From positions 1 to 5,623 of the forward strand of contig JAEZQV010000275.1 of NCBI GenBank assembly GCA_023441125.1: a stretch of 5,623 nt of DNA, in the 5' to 3' direction. The DNA comes from Bacillota bacterium. Its GTDB lineage: Bacteria; Bacillota_C; Negativicutes; Sporomusales; Sporomusaceae. How positions within the stretch are numbered: the stretch's first letter is position 1; every line of letters begins with the position of its first letter. The position numbers and the translations under genes were made by a program. The notes beneath the pieces were generated by a model. That model ran no database searches. It was not told where the DNA came from and was given only the letters and a program-made list of their open reading frames with translations. Shown here in pieces: positions 1 to 5,296 of the stretch.

Positions 1-419
1 GCATTGAATTGTTCGCGAGCGGCACCAGTGAGATTGTCGGCGCTGCCCGGGCCTTGAAAAAAGGCAAGCTCTTGGCCTTTTTCGCCGATCAGGACGCCGG
101 CAACGATGGCGTATTTGTTGATTTCCTGGGAAAACCGGCGGCCACCCATCTGGGCCCGGCTATTTTTGCCCGCAAATTTAAGGCGCCGGTAGTACCGGGG
201 TTTATTGTCCGTCAGGCGGACGGGACTCACCGTATTATGCTGCAGCCGCCAATTTACTATGAAGATACCGGCAACACGGATGCCGATTTGTATAACTTAA
301 CAGCACGCCTGACCAAAATTATTGAAACAGCCGTCAGGGAATATCCGGATGAATGGATTTGGTTTAAAAAGCGCTGGAATACAGAGGTGAAGTCTTCTTG
401 TCAACAAAGAAATATCTAG
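1..419 (+). CDS. Lipid A biosynthesis acyltransferase (LpxL/HtrB family), C-terminal part
   Basis: This is the 3' end of a gene that enters from outside the window; the open frame runs from base 3 to the TAG at 417-419 and gives 138 residues. The family transfers a secondary acyl chain from acyl-ACP to the Kdo-lipid A precursor at the cytoplasmic face of the inner membrane. What is visible is the conserved second half of the acyltransferase fold: the DQDAG segment followed by VDFLGKPAATHLGPA, then the core strand APVVPGF, and near the end the family's typical YPDEWIWFKKRW signature. The catalytic HX4D motif and the N-terminal membrane anchor should lie upstream and cannot be checked. A TTG at 9 is an internal leucine codon, not a start. 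The last 22 bases overlap lptC, which suggests translational coupling. The exact paralogue (LpxL, LpxM or LpxP-like) cannot be told from this half. Confidence 0.88.
   Translation, partial: IELFASGTSEIVGAARALKKGKLLAFFADQDAGNDGVFVDFLGKPAATHLGPAIFARKFKAPVVPGFIVRQADGTHRIMLQPPIYYEDTGNTDADLYNLTARLTKIIETAVREYPDEWIWFKKRWNTEVKSSCQQRNI
383..400 (+). promoter_or_regulatory. Ribosome binding site and TTG start of lptC
   Basis: AGAGGTGA at 383-390 lies 7 bases before a TTG at 398-400. The site sits inside the 3' coding end of the acyltransferase. The TTG start gives a protein with an immediate membrane anchor (STKKYLAIALAV), as expected for LptC, and no ATG lies in frame close by, so TTG is the preferred start. 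Confidence 0.7.
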
Positions 420-958
420 CAATTGCCCTGGCAGTTCTGCTGGCAGCCGGCGGACTTTACCACCTGCTGGCAGGCAACTCTGCCGGCGATTCCGCCGACA
501 ATCGAGAGTCCATTCCGGCTCAGGTTCCTACCAGAATTACTTTTGCCGGCAGCTCCATTGTGGAGGAACAGGCCGGCAAGAAGCTGTGGGAGCTAAAGGC
601 TGATACCATTGAGACCGATCCTGAGGGAAAAATGGCGTATCTCAATAACCTGCAAGGTGTATTCTATCAACAAACAGGCGGTACGATTCAGCTTGCCGCC
701 CACCAGGCGCAGGTGGATATGAAGACGCATGATATTACCATGCAGGGTGAGGTTCGGATAACTTCCAGTGAAGGCGCTGTCTTTACCGCGCCGGAGGCTC
801 GCTGGGAGGGCAATCCCAAAGGCTTTAAGGGAACCGGCGGGGTTACCCTGACCCGCAATGACACTGTGATAACCGGTGACAATATTCAAACCGATGACAA
901 AATGGAAAAAGCCAAAGTTTTTGGCCATGCCAAGGTCGTCACAGGAGGGAAGCAATAA
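398..958 (+). CDS. lptC: LPS export protein LptC
   Basis: This 186-residue protein has the length and layout of LptC (about 190 residues in E. coli): a short basic N-terminus, one membrane anchor at about residues 6-24, a linker, and a periplasmic beta-jellyroll domain at about 45-180. The domain carries the family's repeating beta pattern, for example LWELKADTIETDPEGK, VFYQQTGGTIQLAAHQAQVD, and the later GDNIQTDDKMEKAKVFGHAKV. LptC sits on the LptB2FG complex in the inner membrane and passes LPS to LptA. The start is TTG with a good ribosome binding site. The gene overlaps the acyltransferase by 22 bases, and its TAA directly abuts the ATG of lptA. LptC and LptA share a fold, but the retained N-terminal anchor and the gene order make LptC the better call. 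Confidence 0.88.
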   Translation: MSTKKYLAIALAVLLAAGGLYHLLAGNSAGDSADNRESIPAQVPTRITFAGSSIVEEQAGKKLWELKADTIETDPEGKMAYLNNLQGVFYQQTGGTIQLAAHQAQVDMKTHDITMQGEVRITSSEGAVFTAPEARWEGNPKGFKGTGGVTLTRNDTVITGDNIQTDDKMEKAKVFGHAKVVTGGKQ

Positions 959-1714
959 ATGAGGAAGAATTATAAATTCTGGTATGTCTCAGCCACTACC
1001 GTGATTACGGCTGTACTTCTGGCTGCAGGCAGCCTGGTTTCTCTGGCTGCGCCGCAGGGCGGCAGCAAGGCTCCTGTGGAAATTGTGGCTGATACCATTG
1101 ACTATGATGCTACTACCGGGATCATGAACGCCACCGGTACGGTGCGTATCACCCAGGGAGAAGCCGTGATGACCGGCACACAGGCCCAATACGACACCAA
1201 GAAACAGGAAGGCTTGCTTACCGGCGGCGTGAATGCCGTAAACCAGGATATGACTTTGCAGGCGGCGGAAATACAGACCTTCAGGAATAATACGCAGCTC
1301 ATCGCCAACGGTGATGCGGTCCTGACAAAAGGGGACAAGCGGCTTAGCGGGCCGCGGGTGGAGTATTACGCCGACAAGCAGTATGCCCTGGTCCCGGCCG
1401 ACGGCAAAATCGAAATGCCGGACGGCACCATGACGGCCGATAAAATTGAAGCTTTTATTCAGGAAAACCGGGCCGTCGGCACCGGTTCGGTCCATATCGT
1501 CAGCGATGTGCGCAAACTGGATGCCACTGCCGACACTGCGACCTATTACGGCGAGCCGAAAGGCCAGAGCAAGGTTATTTTGCGCGGCAACGCTCACGCC
1601 GTACAGGAGGGCAACACGCTGACCGGCGATACGCTCACCCTGCGCCTGGACGAAAAGGCCATGGATGCCCAGGGTGAGGGCGGCCGGACAAAATTAGTAA
1701 TTACGCCACAATAA
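959..1714 (+). CDS. lptA: LPS transport periplasmic protein LptA (OstA-like), extended
   Basis: This protein of 251 residues has a signal peptide (basic MRKNYK, hydrophobic core at about 10-29, likely cleavage near S28-L-A). An OstA/LptA beta-jellyroll domain fills most of the rest. The family motif appears at residues 40-60 (VEIVADTIDYDATTG, then TGTVRITQGEAVMTG), and a second set of similar strands appears near the C-terminus (ADTATYYGEPKG, VILRGNAHAVQEGNTLTGDTL). LptA forms the periplasmic bridge that carries LPS from LptC to the outer-membrane LptD. E. coli LptA is about 185 residues, so this form is about 65 residues longer, probably with extra strands. AGGAGGGA at 943-950 lies 8 bases before the ATG. 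The gene starts at the base after the lptC stop, so the two are probably translationally coupled. Confidence 0.88.
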   Translation: MRKNYKFWYVSATTVITAVLLAAGSLVSLAAPQGGSKAPVEIVADTIDYDATTGIMNATGTVRITQGEAVMTGTQAQYDTKKQEGLLTGGVNAVNQDMTLQAAEIQTFRNNTQLIANGDAVLTKGDKRLSGPRVEYYADKQYALVPADGKIEMPDGTMTADKIEAFIQENRAVGTGSVHIVSDVRKLDATADTATYYGEPKGQSKVILRGNAHAVQEGNTLTGDTLTLRLDEKAMDAQGEGGRTKLVITPQ

Positions 1715-1729
1715 ACTTTGGCTACTAGC

Positions 1730-1747
1730 GAGGATGTTTACGATATG
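1730..1747 (+). promoter_or_regulatory. Ribosome binding site that fixes the lptB start
   Basis: GAGGATG at 1730-1736 lies 8 bases before the ATG at 1745. An earlier in-frame TTG at 1718 would add nine residues, but it has no Shine-Dalgarno-like sequence before it. The ATG start also begins the protein where LptB proteins normally begin ([12 protein letters not shown]). Confidence 0.7.
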
Positions 1748-2464
1748 TACATCGAAACCCGCGATTTAATCAAAACTTTTAAGACGCGAAATGTAGTAGA
1801 CGGTGTCAGCCTGCGGGTTGATCAGGGACAAATTGTCGGCCTGCTGGGAGCGAACGGCGCCGGCAAAACCACCACTTTCTACATGATTGTCGGCCTGGAA
1901 CGGCCCAACAGCGGCCATATCTATATAAATGGCGAAGAGATAACCCATATGCCGATGTACAAGCGCTCCCGCTACGGTATCGGCTACCTGCCGCAGGAAG
2001 CGTCTATTTTTCGCAAGCTCTCGGTGGAAGACAATATCATGGCCATTCTGGAAACCACCAAATTGTGCCGGGATGAAGCCAAAGCCAAAATGGAAAGCCT
2101 GTTGGAGGAATTCCATGTCGCGCATGTACGCGACCGGAAAGGCTCCGAACTGTCCGGCGGCGAACGGCGCCGGGTGGAAATCGCCCGGGCGCTGGCCACC
2201 GACCCCAGCTTTATTCTGCTGGATGAGCCGTTTGCCGGCGTTGACCCGATTGCGGTGGCCGACATTCAGGGTATTATCAGTTATCTCAAAGAACGGGGCA
2301 TCGGTGTACTCATTACCGACCACAATGTCCGGGAAACCCTGAGTATTGTTGATAAAGCCTATATTCTGAACGAGGGACAGATTCTGATTGACGGCGACAG
2401 TGAGACGATCGCCAGCAGCGAAGTAGCAAAAAAATACTACCTCGGTCACAACTTCAGCTTGTAA
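1745..2464 (+). CDS. lptB: LPS export ABC transporter ATP-binding protein LptB
   Basis: LptB is the cytoplasmic ATPase that, as a dimer, powers LPS extraction by the LptF/LptG permease. From the ATG at 1745 the protein has 239 residues, close to the 241 of E. coli LptB. All ABC motifs are present and look intact: Walker A GANGAGKT at 35-42, Q-loop glutamine at 84 (YLPQEASIF), signature LSGGE at 136-140, Walker B ILLDEP at 157-162 with catalytic glutamate 161, D-loop AGVDP at 164-168, and switch histidine 193 (TDHNVRET). The motifs [16 protein letters not shown] and [11 protein letters not shown] separate LptB from branched-chain amino acid ABC ATPases (LivF/LivG), which are its closest lookalikes. 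Between lptA and the permease, the identity is firm. Its stop codon overlaps the ribosome binding site of the next gene. Confidence 0.95.
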   Translation: MYIETRDLIKTFKTRNVVDGVSLRVDQGQIVGLLGANGAGKTTTFYMIVGLERPNSGHIYINGEEITHMPMYKRSRYGIGYLPQEASIFRKLSVEDNIMAILETTKLCRDEAKAKMESLLEEFHVAHVRDRKGSELSGGERRRVEIARALATDPSFILLDEPFAGVDPIAVADIQGIISYLKERGIGVLITDHNVRETLSIVDKAYILNEGQILIDGDSETIASSEVAKKYYLGHNFSL

Positions 2465-2475
2465 GGAGAAATTGC

Positions 2476-3567
2476 ATGCGTATACTTGACAAATATATCC
2501 TCAAAGAGCTGCTGGGACCGTTCTTTTTCGGCATTGCTGCTTTTTCCAGTGTGTTCATCGGCACCAGCACGCTGTTTAGAATCGCCCAATATGTGACCAA
2601 ATACGGAGCATCTATCCCGACAGTTATCAAATTGTTTCTCTACAGCCTGCCCGGCATCGTTGTGCTGACCTTCCCCATGTCCATGCTGCTGGCTGCGCTG
2701 TTATCCTTCGGCCGGTTGTCCGGTTCCAGCGAAATCACGGCCATGCGCTCGGGCGGCCTCAGCTTTTACCGCCTGACAGTGCCGGTAATGATCACAGCGT
2801 TTGTGGTCAGCATGGCGGCTATTGTGCTTAATGAGGAAGTCGTGCCGGCGGCCAATGCCGGTTATAGTTACATTGTGCGTTACGAGATTGAAAAAAATTC
2901 CCGGCCCAAATCGCAGGAACACATTATTGTCAAAGATATTAATAAAGATGGACAGATAGAGCGGCTGACCTATGCGCAGAACTTTATGGCCGATACCAAT
3001 ACCATGAACAAAGTCTCGATCCAGGAATTTGAGGACGGCAAGCTGGCCCGGGTGGAAAATGCCGAAAGCGCCGTATGGCAGGCTGACCGGTGGATCATGT
3101 ACAACGGGACAATCACCGACATAAATGAAGAGGGCGCCATCAATCATGTGCTTAAGTTTGCCCAGCAAATCATGCCGGTCAAAAAGAATCCGGATAACAT
3201 CTCCCGCGAGCAGAAAAAGCCGGATGAGATGTCGATGAAAGAACTCAAAGAGACCATTGCCGTGCTCAAACGGGAATATGCCAAGACGAGCAACTACGAG
3301 GTGGAGCTCTATCAGCGGGTGTCCATCCCGCTGGCCAGCTTTGTGTTTGCCCTTATCGGCACCCCGCTGGGGCTGTCGCCCAACCGGTCGAGTTCCTCCA
3401 TCGGTCTTGGTCTTAGTATCATTATTATTTTCATGTATTATACCGTACTGACTGTTTCCGGCGCGCTGGGACAGGGCGGGGCCATCCCGCCGCTGGTCGC
3501 AGCCTGGATACCCAACATGGCCGGCACTCTTGTCGGCATATATCTGATCTATAAAGCTTCCCGCTAA
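2476..3567 (+). CDS. LptF/LptG family LPS export permease (YjgP/YjgQ)
   Basis: This 363-residue protein has the usual LptF/LptG plan. Three N-terminal membrane segments lie at about 12-33, 54-77 and 101-119, a periplasmic beta-jellyroll domain at about 120-275, and three C-terminal membrane segments at about 281-299, 307-329 and 337-359. The loop after the second segment (FGRLSGSSEITAMRSGG, about 78-94) is the coupling helix that docks on LptB and includes the conserved glutamate 86. AWIPN at 343-347 is a common motif before the last helix. With LptB it forms the inner-membrane extractor of LPS. AGGAG at 2464-2468 lies 7 bases before the ATG and overlaps the lptB stop. Only one permease gene is seen. 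E. coli has both LptF and LptG, so this one may act as a homodimer or have a partner elsewhere. I therefore give no letter. Confidence 0.9.
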   Translation: MRILDKYILKELLGPFFFGIAAFSSVFIGTSTLFRIAQYVTKYGASIPTVIKLFLYSLPGIVVLTFPMSMLLAALLSFGRLSGSSEITAMRSGGLSFYRLTVPVMITAFVVSMAAIVLNEEVVPAANAGYSYIVRYEIEKNSRPKSQEHIIVKDINKDGQIERLTYAQNFMADTNTMNKVSIQEFEDGKLARVENAESAVWQADRWIMYNGTITDINEEGAINHVLKFAQQIMPVKKNPDNISREQKKPDEMSMKELKETIAVLKREYAKTSNYEVELYQRVSIPLASFVFALIGTPLGLSPNRSSSSIGLGLSIIIIFMYYTVLTVSGALGQGGAIPPLVAAWIPNMAGTLVGIYLIYKASR

Positions 3568-3601
3568 CCATTACTCTGTACCTTGGGAGAGGAGGGATAT
3601 C

Positions 3602-4873
3602 ATGTATGGTGTAGCTCTAATTGCCGTTATTGCCGTCATGGGGGGGGCCATCGCTTATATTGGCGACAAGCTGGGGACTAAAGTCGGCAAAAAGAAGCTG
3701 AGTATGTTTGGTCTCAGGCCCAAACACACCTCCATTATCGTGACCATTGTTACCGGTATTCTGATTTCAGCGGCCACGCTGGGACTGTTGACCGCGGTGT
3801 CCTGGGACGTCCGTACGGCCTTGTTCGGCATGGAAGAGCTAAAAGCTGAACTGGTATCCCTAAACGATGAAGTTACTACCAGGACCAACGAACTGGAAGC
3901 CAGCCGGGCCGCCTTGGAAACCAAGAACACCGAATATGCGGCGATTACCGCCAAAGTAAAGGAAACTTCCGATCGCCTGACCAAACTGATGGCTGAGCTC
4001 ACGGAAGTAACCGGTCAGCGTGACCAGGCGGCCGCTGCGTTAAGCAGCCTCCAGTCCGATTATGCCTTGGCCCAGCGGGACCTGGCCGCTTACCAAAGCA
4101 ATATTAAAGCGCTGCAGGCCACCAAGGCCGAGCTGGATGGCCGCGTTGCCGGCCTTAATACCCAGATCAGCGACTTAAATACCGCCAAGACATCATTGCA
4201 GGGAGACGTCGACCGGCTCACCGAGCTGACTACCAGTCTGAAAAACGGTTTGCAGATTGTCCGCGAAGGTATCGTGATCTTCCGGGCCGGGGAAGTGCTG
4301 TCCAATACCGTTATGGACGGCGGCAAGTCACTGGAGGAGACCAACAATACGCTGGCGGAAGCCATTTACCGGACCAACCGGCTGATCCTGGACAAACTGG
4401 GGGTAGCGGACAAAAAGCTGGAGGTGCTGTGGATTGCCCGTTCAGAATATGAACAGGCGGCCAATGTAATCGCCAGTACCAACCAGCCGGTGATTGTCCG
4501 CATTTCCACTGTGGGCAATACTGTCTACGGCGAGCCGGTCATCGGCCATATAGACCTTTTCCCCAATCATTTGATTTACAGTAAGGGAGAAGTGGTCTAT
4601 AGCGAAGTCGTCGATGCGCCCAGTAAAGCCAATCAGGCCGAGGAAGTGATTATGGGCTTTTTGCAGAAAGTCAATATCGCGGCCGTTAACCAGGGCATCC
4701 TGCCTGATCCCATCCAGGGAACCGTGGGCAGCATGACCGGCGCCCAGTTGTTTGATAACGTAAATAAAGTGAAACGCTACAACAGCAAAATCGAACTTAC
4801 GGCCGTCGCCAGCAGCGATACGTATACTGCCGGCCCGCTCCAGATCGAGATCCGTATCCGCAGCGCCCAATAA
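3602..4873 (+). CDS. DUF3084-type membrane-anchored coiled-coil protein
   Basis: This 423-residue protein is best matched, from memory of the family, to DUF3084, which has no established function. It has two N-terminal membrane segments, about 2-20 and 44-66. They are joined by a basic loop (DKLGTKVGKKKLSMFGLRPKH) that carries the conserved-looking GLRPKHTS segment and is probably cytoplasmic. A long coiled coil follows at about 77-215, rich in Glu, Leu, Lys and Thr heptads. A mixed alpha/beta C-terminal domain covers about 216-423 (for example IVREGIVIFRAGEVLS and PVIVRISTVGNTVYGEPV). The topology suggests that the coiled coil and C-terminal domain face the same side as the N-terminus, but this is not certain. 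GAGGAGGGAT just upstream is a very strong ribosome binding site, 6 bases before the ATG. The gene is the last of the LPS-export operon and is followed by a terminator, so a role in envelope or LPS assembly is inferred. The call to the family is fairly sure; the function is not known. Confidence 0.75.
   Translation: MYGVALIAVIAVMGGAIAYIGDKLGTKVGKKKLSMFGLRPKHTSIIVTIVTGILISAATLGLLTAVSWDVRTALFGMEELKAELVSLNDEVTTRTNELEASRAALETKNTEYAAITAKVKETSDRLTKLMAELTEVTGQRDQAAAALSSLQSDYALAQRDLAAYQSNIKALQATKAELDGRVAGLNTQISDLNTAKTSLQGDVDRLTELTTSLKNGLQIVREGIVIFRAGEVLSNTVMDGGKSLEETNNTLAEAIYRTNRLILDKLGVADKKLEVLWIARSEYEQAANVIASTNQPVIVRISTVGNTVYGEPVIGHIDLFPNHLIYSKGEVVYSEVVDAPSKANQAEEVIMGFLQKVNIAAVNQGILPDPIQGTVGSMTGAQLFDNVNKVKRYNSKIELTAVASSDTYTAGPLQIEIRIRSAQ
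3640..3647 (+). repeat. Homopolymer of eight G near the 5' end of the DUF3084 gene
   Basis: Eight consecutive G bases span codons 13-16 of the DUF3084 gene, inside its first membrane segment. Gain of one G would lead to a TAA at codon 27, and loss of one G to a TGA at codon 33. A slip either way would therefore switch the gene off. It could be a phase-variable tract, a sequencing trouble spot, or chance. Confidence 0.6.
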
Positions 4874-4923
4874 GGGCAATACGCAATAGCAAGCCGCTTT
4901 TCTTTAACAGAATATACCTGTGC

Positions 4924-4960
4924 AGAATCCTGCGTATCAAGCAGGATTCTTTCTTTTTTT
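4924..4960 (+). terminator. Rho-independent terminator of the LPS-export operon
   Basis: A perfect 10-bp stem, AGAATCCTGC (4924-4933) with GCAGGATTCT (4941-4950), closes a 7-base loop and is followed directly by TTCTTTTTTT (4951-4960). It lies 51 bases after the DUF3084 stop and separates the operon from the SLH gene. Confidence 0.93.
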
Positions 4961-4978
4961 GCAGAATATCTAGTAACA

Positions 4979-5014
4979 TGAAAGTTGATTATGTAAAGTT
5001 CATAATTACTTTCA
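4979..5014. repeat. Imperfect inverted repeat upstream of the SLH gene promoter
   Basis: Two nested arms pair: TGAAAGT (4979-4985) with ACTTTCA (5008-5014), and ATTATG (4988-4993) with CATAAT (5001-5006), separated by a small 2x1 internal loop and a 7-base centre. This gives 13 bp of dyad symmetry in AT-rich DNA with no T-run after it, so it is not a terminator. A regulator binding site is possible; no known box is recognised. Confidence 0.45.
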
Positions 5015-5026
5015 AGACATGGTTGC

Positions 5027-5045
5027 ATATGGATAAAATCCATAT
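5027..5045. repeat. Perfect 8-bp inverted repeat, operator-like
   Basis: ATATGGAT (5027-5034) and ATCCATAT (5038-5045) form a perfect 19-bp dyad with a 3-base centre. It lies about 50 bases upstream of the -35 box of the SLH gene promoter. The size and symmetry fit a dimeric transcription factor site; the protein is unknown. Confidence 0.5.
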
Positions 5046-5048
5046 AAA

Positions 5049-5098
5049 TCAAGGATTTTGGTAAACATTGCATCAAGTAAATAAGCAGGAATCCTTGA
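5049..5098. repeat. 9-bp inverted repeat whose right arm overlaps the -35 box
   Basis: TCAAGGATT (5049-5057) is the exact reverse complement of AATCCTTGA (5090-5098), with 32 bases between. The right arm includes the first four bases of the proposed -35 element TTGAAG. Two half-sites spaced this way could hold a repressor or activator, but a chance match is possible. Confidence 0.35.
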
Positions 5099-5123
5099 AG
5101 TCATGTCGAAATTATGTTAATAT
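5095..5123 (+). promoter_or_regulatory. Probable sigma-70-type promoter of the SLH/OmpM gene
   Basis: TTGAAG (-35, 5095-5100) is separated by 17 bases from TAATAT (-10, 5118-5123), which is preceded by TG at 5115-5116 and so forms an extended -10. An overlapping TATAAA at 5121-5126 is an alternative -10. Transcription would begin near base 5130 and leave a leader of about 167 bases. It lies after the operon terminator, so the SLH gene is its own transcription unit. Confidence 0.7.
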
Positions 5124-5129
5124 AAAACC

Positions 5130-5296
5130 TGCGGAATGCGGCAGGTGCGTATCGAGAATAAGCCCTGCAGAGAGGAAGGACAGATTGAGGAAACGTGGAC
5201 ACTCATTCGAACCCCTCCCCCTTGAACGGGTAACCATCCCGGTACGCCGGTGGCGACACCCGCGCTATTAAAAATATTTCAAGGGGGATTTCAGTA
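5130..5296 (+). promoter_or_regulatory. Structured 5' leader of the SLH/OmpM mRNA with a sequestered ribosome binding site
   Basis: The leader is GC-richer than the DNA before it and holds no credible gene. TCCCCCTTGAA (5216-5226) is exactly complementary to TTCAAGGGGGA (5278-5288), which contains the Shine-Dalgarno sequence AAGGGGGA of the SLH gene 9 bases before its ATG. The 11-bp stem closes a 51-base loop. Inside it, CGGG/CCCG (5227-5230 with 5238-5241) and a hairpin GGT-CGCC/GGCG-ACC (5241-5260, 3-base apical loop) can form; they compete only for base 5241, so a three-way junction is plausible. Near the 5' end, GCAGG (5141-5145) can pair with CCTGC at 5164-5168. With no T-run after the stem, control would act on translation rather than transcription. 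No known riboswitch class is recognised. The base complementarity is seen directly; the regulatory role is inferred. Confidence 0.65.

Noticed and set aside
989..1597. Long minus-strand open frames opposite lptA, lptB, the permease and the DUF3084 gene
   Set aside because: They are antisense shadows of clearly conserved plus-strand genes, and their translations show no recognisable domains.
1718..1744. TTG at 1718 as the lptB start
   Set aside because: There is no ribosome binding site before it, and it adds nine residues not typical of LptB. The ATG at 1745 has GAGGATG at good spacing.
4908..4969. 8-bp direct repeat CAGAATAT on both sides of the terminator (4908-4915 and 4962-4969)
   Set aside because: It could be read as a target-site duplication, but the 46 bases between hold only the terminator and no mobile element. 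Short AT-rich repeats of this kind are common by chance.
4777..5076. Minus-strand open frame across the operon end and terminator
   Set aside because: It overlaps the DUF3084 coding end and runs through the terminator hairpin; its translation has no recognisable features.
5227..5265. Resemblance of part of the leader to the core of an FMN (RFN) riboswitch (GGGT..CCCG..CCGGTGG..CCCGCG)
   Set aside because: The flanking conserved helices and the second half of the RFN element are missing, and the downstream gene is an SLH protein, not a riboflavin gene. The likeness is short and GC-driven.
5068..5271. Plus-strand open frame of 67 codons in the intergenic region
   Set aside because: It starts at a TTG upstream of the proposed promoter with no ribosome binding site, has a low-complexity Arg/Pro-rich end, and lies across the promoter and structured leader. 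It is probably chance.
5130..5296. Cyclic-di-GMP, cyclic-di-AMP (ydaO), SAM, TPP and cobalamin riboswitches
   Set aside because: I looked for their conserved core sequences by eye and found none convincing. A covariance-model search would settle it.
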